Shown: positions 16,870 to 25,436 of the stretch, piece by piece
Layout of the letters: each line of letters starts with the position of its first letter
Position numbering within the stretch: position 1 is the stretch's first letter
DNA from: an uncultured Bacteroidales bacterium
Lineage (GTDB): Bacteria; Bacteroidota; Bacteroidia; Bacteroidales; Marinilabiliaceae
DNA length: 64,000 nt
Assembly (NCBI GenBank): GCA_934699135.1
Contig: CAKUVM010000004.1
Coordinates: forward strand, 1 to 64,000
Reading direction: 5' to 3'
Notes under the pieces: generated by a model
What the model was told of the DNA's origin: nothing
What the model saw: only the letters and a program-made list of their open reading frames with translations
The model's database searches: none
Position numbers and translations under genes: made by a program

Positions 16870-18375
16870 TTAGGCGTTCTCTTTCAAGAGGCGCTCACCC
16901 TTCTCAATTGCTTGCTCAATGGTTCCGACAAGGTGGAACGCGGCCTCGGGGTACTTGTCAAGCTCGCCATCCATAATCATGTTGAAGCCCTTGATGGTAT
17001 CCTCGATTGAGACGTAGGCGCCCTTGAGGCCTGTGAACTGCTCTGCCACGAAGAACGGCTGTGAGAGGAAACGCTGCACGCGGCGCGCGCGGGCCACGAC
17101 GAGCTTATCCTCCTCAGACAACTCCTCCATACCCAAAATTGAGATGATGTCTTGCAACTCATTATAGTGCTGCAGGAGCTGCTTTACGCGCTCGGCGCAC
17201 TCGTAGTGAGCCTTGCCCACAATCTCTGGGGAGAGGATTCGGGACGTGGAGTCGAGAGGGTCCACAGCCGGGTATATGCCGAGCTCTGCAATTTTACGGC
17301 TAAGGACGGTCTTGGCGTCGAGGTGGGCGAAGGTGGTGGCCGGAGCCGGGTCGGTCAAGTCATCGGCAGGGACGTAGACGGCCTGCACAGAAGTGATGGA
17401 ACCGTGCTTCGTTGAGGTGATTCGCTCCTGCAAGGCGCCCATCTCAGAAGCCAGGGTTGGCTGATAGCCCACGGCCGAAGGCATACGTCCCAAAAGGGCG
17501 GAGACCTCGGAGCCGGCCTGAGTGAATCGGAAGATGTTGTCAATGAAGAGGAGGATGTCTCGACCGGCGCCCTTGCCATCGCCATCGCGGAGGCTCTCCG
17601 CCACGGTGAGACCCGAGAGCGCCACGCGGGCGCGGGCTCCGGGAGGCTCGTTCATCTGACCGAACACCATGGTGCATTGCGACTTGGCAAGGGCCTCCTG
17701 ATCCACCTTAGAGAGATCCCACTCGCCCTTTTCCATGCTCTCTTTGAAAGCCTCGCCATAGTTCACGATGCCGCTCTCTATCATCTCGCGGAGCAGGTCG
17801 TTACCCTCGCGGGTGCGCTCGCCCACGCCCGCGAAGACGGAGAGGCCGTTATGTCCTTTGGCAATGTTGTTGATAAGCTCCTGGATAAGGACAGTCTTGC
17901 CGACGCCCGCGCCACCGAAGAGGCCAATTTTGCCGCCCTTGGCATAGGGCTCGATGAGGTCGATCACCTTGATGCCTGTGAAGAGGATCTCGGCCTCTGT
18001 GGTCAGCTCCTCGTAAGATGGTGCTGGCTTATGGATGGGGCTGCCGCCCTTCTTGTCGGGGTTTGGCATGCCGTCTATGGCCTCGCCGATCACGTTGAGC
18101 AGGCGTCCGCGGGCGTTGTCGCCGTTAGGCATCTGGATGGGCGCGCCGGTACTCTCCACCTCCATGCCTCGGCGGAGGCCGTCGGTGGTCTCCATGGCTA
18201 TGCACCTGACGGTGCTCTCGCCGATGTGCTGCTCGCACTCCGCAATGAGCTTATCCCCGTTGTCTCGGGTTATGACCAGAGCGTCGTATATCTCCGGGAG
18301 CTCGTCCTCGGCGGTGTCGAAAGCGACATCCACCACAGGGCCAACTATCTGGATAATCTTGCCTTTCTTTGCCAT
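16870..18375 (-). CDS. atpD: F1Fo ATP synthase beta subunit
   Basis: Catalytic subunit of F1. The 501 residues hold the P-loop GGAGVGKTVLI, the catalytic glutamate region GVGERTREGNDL, the Walker B segment DILLFIDNIFR, and the DELSEED-like acidic loop (reading MEELSEEDKL). It begins 24 bp after the prenyl synthase stop and is probably cotranscribed with it. The other F1 and Fo genes are about 31 kb away on the opposite strand. Confidence 0.97.
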   Translation of the reverse strand: MAKKGKIIQIVGPVVDVAFDTAEDELPEIYDALVITRDNGDKLIAECEQHIGESTVRCIAMETTDGLRRGMEVESTGAPIQMPNGDNARGRLLNVIGEAIDGMPNPDKKGGSPIHKPAPSYEELTTEAEILFTGIKVIDLIEPYAKGGKIGLFGGAGVGKTVLIQELINNIAKGHNGLSVFAGVGERTREGNDLLREMIESGIVNYGEAFKESMEKGEWDLSKVDQEALAKSQCTMVFGQMNEPPGARARVALSGLTVAESLRDGDGKGAGRDILLFIDNIFRFTQAGSEVSALLGRMPSAVGYQPTLASEMGALQERITSTKHGSITSVQAVYVPADDLTDPAPATTFAHLDAKTVLSRKIAELGIYPAVDPLDSTSRILSPEIVGKAHYECAERVKQLLQHYNELQDIISILGMEELSEEDKLVVARARRVQRFLSQPFFVAEQFTGLKGAYVSIEDTIKGFNMIMDGELDKYPEAAFHLVGTIEQAIEKGERLLKENA

Positions 18376-18399
18376 AAAATGTGTATGATGTGTATGTTG

Positions 18400-19374
18400 T
18401 TACTTGTCTCGTTTGAAGAGCTTGTTGGCGAAGTCTATGAAGAATCTCTTGCCCTCGGCCGGGATCTCCATCTCGCGGAGCTTAGACATGGCCTGTGAGA
18501 AGAGTTCCTCCACCTTGCGCTCCGTGAGGCCTCTGGCCCCCGTGGCCTCGTAAAGGTTCTTCACGGCCTCCACCTTCTCTTCCCTCACCGCGTCGGCGTT
18601 GGCCATCCACGCCTGGAGCTCCCTCTTCTGCTGCGCGTCGGCATTGTCCAAGGCGTTGATGAGCAGGAAGGTCTTTTTGTTTTCCATGATGTCGCCACCT
18701 ATGGCCTTGCCAAAAGTGGCGGCATCCCCAAAGCTGTCTAGCAGGTCGTCTTGGAGTTGGAAGGCCAACCCAAGGAGGATTCCGTAGTCATAGAGGCCCT
18801 GGGTGTCCGCCGCAGTGGCCCCGCCCACGAGCGCGCCAATCTTCATCGAGGCGGCCAGGAGCACTGCCGTCTTGAGGCGAATCATCTCCAGATACTCGGC
18901 GGCCGTCACGTCATTGCGCGACTCGAAGTCGATGTCCAGCTGCTGGCCTTGGCAGACCTCACGGGCCGTCTGGTTAAAAGTGTCACAGATGAGCGAGAAA
19001 GAAGGGGAGTCGGTGAGCTGGAGGAGGCGGTATGTCTCAATGAGCATGGCGTCTCCGCTCAATATGGCGGTGTTGAGGCCATACTTGGCCACCACTGTCG
19101 GCTTTCCCCTGCGGATGCAGGCCTTGTCCATCACGTCGTCATGGAGCAGGGTGAAGTTGTGGAACACCTCAATGGCCATGGCGGGCCACTTGGCCTGGCC
19201 GTAATCGTCCTTAAAGAGGGCGCAGGTGGCGAGGCACATTGACGGGCGCAGCCTCTTGCCGCCAAGTGACATGGAGTATCTGACAGGGTCGTAGAGGTTG
19301 CGCGGCTCCTGGCCGTAGTCTATCTCGGAGAGCCATTTCTCTACGTCTGAGAGTATATTTTCAATAGAAAGCAT
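18400..19374 (-). CDS. polyprenyl (geranylgeranyl/farnesyl-type) diphosphate synthase
   Basis: Condenses isopentenyl diphosphate units into a longer prenyl diphosphate. The 324-residue protein has both Asp-rich motifs: HDDVMD near 85-90 and QLQDDLLDSFGD near 215-225, plus GGKRLRP and the K-T region MIRLKTAVLL. Chain length cannot be stated confidently. ATG 19374 is used; the frame extends to a TTG two codons upstream. It lies between a thioesterase and atpD in a minus-strand run. Confidence 0.9.
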   Translation of the reverse strand: MLSIENILSDVEKWLSEIDYGQEPRNLYDPVRYSMSLGGKRLRPSMCLATCALFKDDYGQAKWPAMAIEVFHNFTLLHDDVMDKACIRRGKPTVVAKYGLNTAILSGDAMLIETYRLLQLTDSPSFSLICDTFNQTAREVCQGQQLDIDFESRNDVTAAEYLEMIRLKTAVLLAASMKIGALVGGATAADTQGLYDYGILLGLAFQLQDDLLDSFGDAATFGKAIGGDIMENKKTFLLINALDNADAQQKRELQAWMANADAVREEKVEAVKNLYEATGARGLTERKVEELFSQAMSKLREMEIPAEGKRFFIDFANKLFKRDK

Positions 19375-19377
19375 AGT

Positions 19378-19385
19378 CAAAGATA
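19378..19385 (-). promoter_or_regulatory. possible -7 box immediately before the prenyl synthase gene
   Basis: TATCTTTG matches TAnnTTTG but ends only 3 nt before ATG 19374, which would give an almost leaderless transcript. No -33 element is evident, so it may be chance. Confidence 0.3.
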
Positions 19386-19445
19386 CAAAAAGATACGGAA
19401 GCTAGGCCGTGCCAGTCATAACTCTTTTAGCTCCTTTTGACGGTT

Positions 19446-19898
19446 TTAGAACGCTTTGCCCTCAATTTGGGAAATTCTTTCCCTCCACCTCTCCAAGATT
19501 GGTATGCTGGACTGCGTCCTTTTGCTGAAGCCAGACATGACGGAGTCTGACACCGCGCAAATGGCTCCCGTGTTCTTGTTCACTATGGCCATTATCATGC
19601 TTATGCTCTTGTACCCGATGCGGTGCACGGCCACGCGGACTTCGATGTCGTCTTCGAGGTGCACCTGGTGCAGGAAGTCCGTGGAATATGACACCACGAG
19701 CATTGTGGAGTCTCCCTTATAGAATTCGAGGCCGCAGCACTCCTTCATATAGGCGGCTCGGCCTATGTCAAAGAAAGCCTGCATGGAGGCATTGTTGGCG
19801 TGCCCGTAGCCGTCTAGGTCGTTGAAGCGCAGCTGCACGTCGGTCTTGACCTTGAACGGGTAGTTCTCCACGTCTATGGGATATTGCTTCTTGATCAT
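19446..19898 (-). CDS. acyl-CoA thioesterase, 4HBT/YbgC hotdog family
   Basis: 150 residues forming one hotdog domain. The catalytic segment RFNDLDGYGHANNASM matches the YbgC-type D-x-x-G-H-x-N-N motif; the following helix is FFDIGRAAYMKECCG. Likely cytosolic hydrolysis of acyl-CoA or acyl-ACP thioesters; substrate unknown. It lies 52 bp after sua5 and 71 bp before the prenyl synthase, all on the minus strand. Confidence 0.88.
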   Translation of the reverse strand: MIKKQYPIDVENYPFKVKTDVQLRFNDLDGYGHANNASMQAFFDIGRAAYMKECCGLEFYKGDSTMLVVSYSTDFLHQVHLEDDIEVRVAVHRIGYKSISMIMAIVNKNTGAICAVSDSVMSGFSKRTQSSIPILERWRERISQIEGKAF

Positions 19899-19950
19899 CT
19901 GTTGTTGTGTCTTAGTTGTCGCGTCGCAGTGTGTTTGTAGTGGTCGGGGG

Positions 19951-20529
19951 CTAAGGGCGGAGCACCGTCACTTGCCCGTCGGCCTTGAGTTTGACAATGC
20001 TGCTGGGCTTGGCCTTGGCCGTGTCTTCTCGGCGGAAGAGGACGGCGTAGTCCACGGCGTTGAGGATCTCTGGAGAGACTTCGGAGAAGATGGCCGCGAC
20101 CGGCTGGCCGCTTATGTTGGCTGAGGTGGAGACCACGGCCTTGCCGAAGGCGCGGCACAAGTCATGGCTAAACTTCTCGTTGGTCACCCTGATGCCTATT
20201 GAGCCGTCCTCCGCAATGAGGTTGCAGGCCAGATTTTTAGCGCCGTCGAGTATGAGGGTGAGGGGCTTGTCGGCCAAGTCCATCATATCATACGCCACGT
20301 CCGGGATCTCCTTGGCGTAGACGCCGGCTCGACTTGCCGAATCGACCAGGACCAGCATGCTCTTGCTCTCCGCCCTCTGCTTGATGGCGTAGACCTTGGC
20401 CACGGCGTCGGCGTTTGTGGCGTCGCAGCCCAGCCCCCAGACGGTGTCCGTAGGATAGAGGATCACGCCGCCCTCGCGGAGCGTCTTGACGGCCTGGCGC
20501 AAATCTGCCATATACTCTTCCTTGTTCAT
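19951..20529 (-). CDS. tsaC: L-threonylcarbamoyladenylate synthase (Sua5/YrdC)
   Basis: Makes threonylcarbamoyl-AMP for t6A37 modification of ANN-reading tRNAs. The 192 residues hold one YrdC domain: GGVILYPTDTVWGLGCDATN, KQRAESKSMLVLV, a late VVSTSANISGQP motif and a C-terminal SSIVKLKADGQ. No Sua5 C-terminal domain is present, so it is the short type. ATG 20529 is the start by family match; ATG 20511 is also possible. First gene of the run sua5-thioesterase-prenyl synthase-atpDC. Confidence 0.93.
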   Translation of the reverse strand: MNKEEYMADLRQAVKTLREGGVILYPTDTVWGLGCDATNADAVAKVYAIKQRAESKSMLVLVDSASRAGVYAKEIPDVAYDMMDLADKPLTLILDGAKNLACNLIAEDGSIGIRVTNEKFSHDLCRAFGKAVVSTSANISGQPVAAIFSEVSPEILNAVDYAVLFRREDTAKAKPSSIVKLKADGQVTVLRP

Positions 20530-20599
20530 GAGTGTCAATGTGTTTTTGGCACCGCCACCACGTCTGCGTTGTACGAGGCGCGAGGCCATTATGTTATGA

Positions 20600-20635
20600 T
20601 AAAAAGCGAAAGAAGCGCCCCGCCGAGGCGGGCGC
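20600..20635 (-). terminator. intrinsic terminator after dapD
   Basis: On the minus strand GCGCCCGCC pairs with GGCGGGGCGC (one bulged G) over a two-base loop and is followed by TTCTTTCGCTTTTT. It separates dapD from sua5. Confidence 0.75.
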
Positions 20636-20673
20636 GCTCCGTGTGCCGTCGGCCTGACGCGACGGGAGTCTGG

Positions 20674-21495
20674 CTAGGCGTTGATGTCGTAGTCTCGAAG
20701 GCACTCGTTGAGCGACGTCTTCTTGTCGGTAGATTCTTTTCGCCGGCCAATGATGAGCGTGGCTGCCGTGGCGTATTCTCCAGCCGGGAATTTCTTGACG
20801 TAGGAACCGGGGATGACTACGGAGCGCGGCGGGACGTAGCCCTTGGTTATGACGGGCTCGGGGCCCGTGACGTCGATTATCTTGGTGGAGCCCGTCAGCA
20901 CGCAGCCGGCGGCCAAGACGGCCTCGCGGCCTATGTGGCACCCCTCTACAATGATGCACCTGGAGCCAATGAACGCGTGATCCTCAATGATGACCGGCGC
21001 GGCCTGCACGGGCTCCAACACGCCGCCCACGCCCACGCCACCGCTCAGGTGAACCCCGCGGCCAATCTGCGCGCAGCTGCCGACGGTCGCCCACGTGTCC
21101 ACCATGGTGCCGCCGCCCACATAGGCGCCGATGTTGACGAACGATGGCATCATGACGACGCCTTTCTCAATGAACGAGCCAAAACGCGCCACGGCGTGCG
21201 GCACGGCGCGGACTCCCATTTCGGCATAGCCGTGTTTGAGCGGCACCTTGTCATGCCACTCAAAGGGGTCGCACTCCACTGTCTTCATCTCGTGGATGGG
21301 GAAGTAGAGTATGATGGCTTTCTTAATCCACTCATTGACAGTCCAGTTCGAACCCGTCTCATCGGGAGTGGCCACGCGGAGCCAGCCTTTATCCAGCAAG
21401 TCCACCACACAGTCTATCCCGCGCCTCACCTCATCTTTGGCCAAGAGGGAGCGGTCGGCCCATGCGGCTTCGACCATCTGCTTCAGTTCTTCCAT
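20674..21495 (-). CDS. dapD: tetrahydrodipicolinate N-succinyltransferase
   Basis: Succinylates tetrahydrodipicolinate in the lysine/meso-diaminopimelate pathway, feeding peptidoglycan. The 273 residues show an N-terminal helical domain, then a left-handed beta-helix of hexapeptide repeats (VNIGAYVGGGTMVDTWATVG, GCHIGREAVLAAGCVLTG) and a C-terminal LNECLRDYD end. It appears monocistronic, with a terminator directly downstream. Confidence 0.96.
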   Translation of the reverse strand: MEELKQMVEAAWADRSLLAKDEVRRGIDCVVDLLDKGWLRVATPDETGSNWTVNEWIKKAIILYFPIHEMKTVECDPFEWHDKVPLKHGYAEMGVRAVPHAVARFGSFIEKGVVMMPSFVNIGAYVGGGTMVDTWATVGSCAQIGRGVHLSGGVGVGGVLEPVQAAPVIIEDHAFIGSRCIIVEGCHIGREAVLAAGCVLTGSTKIIDVTGPEPVITKGYVPPRSVVIPGSYVKKFPAGEYATAATLIIGRRKESTDKKTSLNECLRDYDINA

Positions 21496-21542
21496 AATAT
21501 TTGTTTTTCAGGTTAGGTTAGTCGTTTCGTGCCAAGCGCGCG

Positions 21543-24500
21543 TCAGATTCGGAGCTTGGCCAGCCTCTTGGCGAGTCGGCGTTTTTTCAAGTTCTCGAAA
21601 TGCTCAAGGAGGTGGCGCAGCAGGTCGAAGTATAGCGTGACGTAGAGCAAGCCAATGAGGAGCCATATCACTGCGCAGTTGAAGAGCGGCGTGGGGATGA
21701 GCTCCGAGCCGAGCCTCTTGGCGGGCGAATAGAGATGAGCGCGGCCGTAGGGGTTGTCCGGCATGTCGTATATGGGTTGCCTCTTTCGCACCATTTTGTC
21801 GGGGTAGATCGCGATCTGCTCAAAATTGTCTTTGGCCTGCGCCAAGCGGCTGAGAGCCTCATTGACAGACGAATGCTTGAGAGCGGCCAAGGCGTCGGGC
21901 GAGCCGAGCCGCGCCACGAGAGCCTGCGCCACGCTGTCTGACTGCGCGCTGGCCTGGAGGAACATGGCCTGCGCCCGCCCTTTGAGGAAGTCTATGGCGG
22001 CAGCCGCCCTAGGCGAGACCGAAGGCGTGTAGGCCACGGGCAGGCGCAGGCTGTCTGGCAAAAAAGCCCCCAGTTTTTGCTGCACGCGCGCTAGCTCGGA
22101 GAGGAGCAGGGCGCCGCCCTCTGGCTTGGAGACGCACCGGCGGTTGAGGTTGTCCAACTCGGGCAGCCATGTGGCGGCCGTGTAGGACGCCAGGCTGCGG
22201 CGCACCTCCACGTCATAGAAATGCTCCTCGTAGAGGTTGTTCTTAAACTGGTCTACGGCCAAAGCCTCATAGGCCCACCGGGAGACCATGACGTCGCCAA
22301 TGACGGGCGTGTACTCGCGGTTACCGAGAGCGGGGTGCAGACGCGAGAAATCCACCATCGTGCCACTGAAGAGAAGCTGCGGCACGATGACGAGCGGTAT
22401 GGATATGTAGATGGAGACCGCCGTCTTGAGGCCGCTGCTTATGTTGAGGCCAAAGACAATGGCGAAGGCGAACGTGGAGAACAGCACCGCGGCGTGGACG
22501 GGCCACATGTGCGTGCTGATGCCCATGATGGAGTGACCAATGCCCACAAGCATAAGGGTCTGGGCAAGTGACATGGCAAAGAGGTTGACAATCTTGGCAC
22601 TGAGGTATGACGTCCTGCTAAGGTTGAGAAACTGCTCTCGCATGAGCAACTTGCGGTCTTTTATCATCTCCTCGGCCGAAGTGTTGAGACCCACGAAGAT
22701 GGCCACGACCACGCACATGAAGAGGTAGGTGGGCAGGTTGGAGTTGGCGAAGAGGGTGTAGACCCCGCTCTTGTCAATGTAGTGCGTGGCCAGGGCCAGC
22801 AGCATCGCAAGGATGGGCACCTCAAGGATGTTGAGGAGAATATATTGGGTGTCTTTGAGCTTCTTGAGGGCGTCTCGCAAGACGAAGGTTATGAACTGGC
22901 TGCGCCGGCTGGGGATGCTGTATAGGTTAACGGGCAGTTTCTCCTTTATGGTCGCCTTTTTGTTTTTCCAGTCGAAGTTGGCCTCAATCTCGTCTTGATA
23001 TGCCTTATACCACTCCTGCGGCGTCACTTTGCGCTTCCTTATGAGTTTGCCGGATGGGTCCACCATCCTCGTCTCGATGATGCGGAGCGGCTGCTCCGTC
23101 TTGACGTTGCCGCAAAGGTAGCACTCCCTCTCCTCGGGGTTGACATAGTGAGCCTTCTTCTTGAAATATACAATGGCGTTCATCGGGTTGCCATTGTAGA
23201 CAATGTAGCCGCCCTGGTCAATTATGAGGAGTTTGTCCAGAAGTTTGTATATGTCGCTGTTGGGCTGGTGTATGTTGATTATGACCAACTTGCCCTTCAG
23301 CACCTGCCTTTTGAGCAGAGCCATGACTTTTTCGGAGTCGGAGCTGGAGAGGCCAGACGTAGGCTCATCGACAAAGAGGATTGAGGGCTCGCGCATGAGT
23401 TCCAGCGCGATGTTGAGGCGTTTGCGTTGGCCGCCGCTCAGCACTTTATTGAGCGGGCTGCCCACTTTGAGGTCTCGGGCCTCGACAAGGTCGAAGTCTT
23501 GGAGCGCCTTCTCAATGAGTGCCATTTTCTCTTGCCGGCTCTTGTTGCTGAAGATCAGGCGGGCGTTGAACCACAGGTTCTCATAGACCGTCAGCTCCTC
23601 GTTGAGCATGTCGTCTTGCGGCACGTAGCCAATCACGCCCTCCAGGGCGTCATGGTCGGTATAGAGGTCGTAGCCGTTGATGGTTATGCGCCCGTGGCTC
23701 AGTTTGAGCTTGCCGCACATAAGGTTCATGAGCGTGCTCTTGCCGGAGCCGGACCCGCCCATGATGCCCACCAGCTGGCCGCTCTTGCCCAAGAAGCTGA
23801 ACTGGTGGACGCCCACGGCCGTCTCGGAAAACTTATACTCAATGTCCACGGCGCGGTAGAGGATGCGGCCCGTGTCTGGTCTCGTTATGAATTTCTCGGC
23901 AATGTGGCCATAGTACACGGGGCGGACATGCGACGTGTTGATGACTCCTCCCGGGGCCATAGGGTAGACCTTGTCAGCGTCTAGCTTATGGCCGCTGAGG
24001 TAGAGGTTTCGCTCGCCATCATAGCGGAAGACGAAGGTGTTGGTGCACTTGATGTGCAGCACCCACACGCTCACTCCGAATTTGCTTATATATATGTGCT
24101 TGACGTCGGGGTGGGCCTTTTCTGGCCGTCCGTCGATGAGCAGGAGACGGCTCTTGTCCACCACGTCGAAGGGGGAGAAGAGCGTGAAAGTCTTGAGGTT
24201 CCAATAGTCTCCTGGCGGGATGCGGAGCAGGTCGGCCAACGCGTCGACGAATCGCTCCTCGTCATAACTCACCTCCGGCTTGGCGATGTAGTTGAGCATC
24301 GAGGAGAGCAGGAGTATCTTTTCCTCCAGGTCAATCTCCAAGTTCACGTCGGCGCAGATGCTCTTCATCCGCCTGATGTTCTCTTGCGCCTGCCTCTTCC
24401 GCTCACCCTCGTCGGCCAAATCGGCCTGGCTGTGAAACTTGCCCAGGTAGTAGTCGTAACGTTTGAGGAACTTATTGACATACTCGGCATTGAACTGGCG

Positions 24501-24608
24501 GGCGAGGTATTCGCCCACTTTGGCGCGACCTGTGGCCCCCGCGACGTGCTTGACGTCGGTCAGGAGCGCGAAGAGCTGCATCAGAGCCTCTAGTAGTACT
24601 TCACTCAT
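21543..24608 (-). CDS. ABCG-like half-transporter with long N- and C-terminal extensions
   Basis: A 1021-residue membrane ATPase. Residues 1-130 are helical and vaguely TerB-like; 130-260 are beta-rich of unknown type. The ABC domain has Walker A GGSGSGKST (284-292), signature LSGGQRKRLN, Walker B ILFVDEPTSGLSS and the H-loop INIHQPNSD. An ABC2-type membrane domain follows, with spans including IFVGLNTSAEEMIKDRKLLMREQ. A roughly 180-residue soluble loop precedes a last membrane span and basic tail (KKRRLAKRLAKLRI). The order ABC-then-membrane matches ABCG/White proteins. Cargo unknown. Family common in Bacteroidota but not functionally described to my knowledge. Confidence 0.85.
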   Translation of the reverse strand: MSEVLLEALMQLFALLTDVKHVAGATGRAKVGEYLARQFNAEYVNKFLKRYDYYLGKFHSQADLADEGERKRQAQENIRRMKSICADVNLEIDLEEKILLLSSMLNYIAKPEVSYDEERFVDALADLLRIPPGDYWNLKTFTLFSPFDVVDKSRLLLIDGRPEKAHPDVKHIYISKFGVSVWVLHIKCTNTFVFRYDGERNLYLSGHKLDADKVYPMAPGGVINTSHVRPVYYGHIAEKFITRPDTGRILYRAVDIEYKFSETAVGVHQFSFLGKSGQLVGIMGGSGSGKSTLMNLMCGKLKLSHGRITINGYDLYTDHDALEGVIGYVPQDDMLNEELTVYENLWFNARLIFSNKSRQEKMALIEKALQDFDLVEARDLKVGSPLNKVLSGGQRKRLNIALELMREPSILFVDEPTSGLSSSDSEKVMALLKRQVLKGKLVIINIHQPNSDIYKLLDKLLIIDQGGYIVYNGNPMNAIVYFKKKAHYVNPEERECYLCGNVKTEQPLRIIETRMVDPSGKLIRKRKVTPQEWYKAYQDEIEANFDWKNKKATIKEKLPVNLYSIPSRRSQFITFVLRDALKKLKDTQYILLNILEVPILAMLLALATHYIDKSGVYTLFANSNLPTYLFMCVVVAIFVGLNTSAEEMIKDRKLLMREQFLNLSRTSYLSAKIVNLFAMSLAQTLMLVGIGHSIMGISTHMWPVHAAVLFSTFAFAIVFGLNISSGLKTAVSIYISIPLVIVPQLLFSGTMVDFSRLHPALGNREYTPVIGDVMVSRWAYEALAVDQFKNNLYEEHFYDVEVRRSLASYTAATWLPELDNLNRRCVSKPEGGALLLSELARVQQKLGAFLPDSLRLPVAYTPSVSPRAAAAIDFLKGRAQAMFLQASAQSDSVAQALVARLGSPDALAALKHSSVNEALSRLAQAKDNFEQIAIYPDKMVRKRQPIYDMPDNPYGRAHLYSPAKRLGSELIPTPLFNCAVIWLLIGLLYVTLYFDLLRHLLEHFENLKKRRLAKRLAKLRI

Positions 24609-24676
24609 TGAGATAACTTATCGATGCCGCCAGCCTGTCGGAGTTTTCATGGTGCTGGCCGTGTATTCTTGTTCCC

Positions 24677-24684
24677 CAAATATA
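24677..24684 (-). promoter_or_regulatory. -7 box for the ABC transporter gene
   Basis: TATATTTG on the minus strand matches the Bacteroides -7 consensus, about 68 nt before the ATG at 24608. The -33 element is not obvious. Confidence 0.5.
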
Positions 24685-24749
24685 ACTCAATCGGCTGTTA
24701 ATAGCGTGTCTCGACGGTTAATTAATAAGATAAAGGCGAGTGCGTTGGT

Positions 24750-25283
24750 TCAGAAAGAGGGGCGGTGAAATATGGCGTCTAGCACCACGGCCTTGCGCAA
24801 ATCGTCCGGCGTTAGGCTTCCCTGCTGCGCCACAGGGCTGTCTGTCAGCGCGTCGGCAGTGCTTCGCCCGCCCTCTTCGGGCAAGACTGAAGCCGCGGCC
24901 TTGCGTCGTTTTTGCTTCGCTGGCTTCTCCTCCTCCCTTTGCGTCACGCACTCTTTGGCTGCCGCGCTTTCCGCCGCCCTATGACGCTCAAGCTCCCTCT
25001 GAGCGTCCTCGGCCTCAGCTCGTTTGCGCTGCTCTTCCGCCTTGCGGGCCAAAATCTCCTCCCGCTCTCGTTTCTGCCGCTCACGCATCTCCTCGGTGCC
25101 GTCCATGCCGGCGTTTTCGTCCAGGGTGTCCATGACGGCTTTGCCCATCTGATCCCACGCGTCGGGCTGCGCCACGGGCGGGGTGCTGGCCTGCTCTTGG
25201 CGTTTTTTGTTCTTGGCCGCCTTGTTGCGCTCCGAGATGTATGATATCGCAGCTATTATGATGAAGATTATAAGCTCTTTCAT
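24750..25283 (-). CDS. small membrane-anchored coiled-coil protein
   Basis: 177 residues. An N-terminal hydrophobic segment (MKELIIFIIIAAISYI) is followed by a long charged, Glu/Lys/Arg-rich helix at about 60-125 that looks like a coiled coil. It ends in LRKAVVLDAIFHRPSF, resembling the C-terminal L-R-x-A-V-x-x-x-x-I-L-x-R-P motif of small Bacteroidales proteins of unknown function. It stands alone between carA and the ABC gene on the minus strand. Confidence 0.7.
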   Translation of the reverse strand: MKELIIFIIIAAISYISERNKAAKNKKRQEQASTPPVAQPDAWDQMGKAVMDTLDENAGMDGTEEMRERQKREREEILARKAEEQRKRAEAEDAQRELERHRAAESAAAKECVTQREEEKPAKQKRRKAAASVLPEEGGRSTADALTDSPVAQQGSLTPDDLRKAVVLDAIFHRPSF

Positions 25284-25366
25284 TACCCAATCTGTGTCTT
25301 GCTGCGTAAAGATATAAATTTTTATTCACAAGGTGCGGCACCGCGCCGCGGGCCTCCTAAACGCCA

Positions 25367-25398
25367 CGCCCCGGCCAGAGAATGTCTGAGCCGGGGCG
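25367..25398 (-). terminator. GC-rich hairpin downstream of carA, possible terminator
   Basis: CGCCCCGGC and GCCGGGGCG form a perfect 9-bp stem over a 14-nt loop, 39 bases past the carA stop. No T-run follows, so intrinsic termination is uncertain. Confidence 0.4.
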
Positions 25399-25436
25399 GG
25401 TCATGCCGTCTTGCGCCTGTCGCGTCAGGCGGCCGT

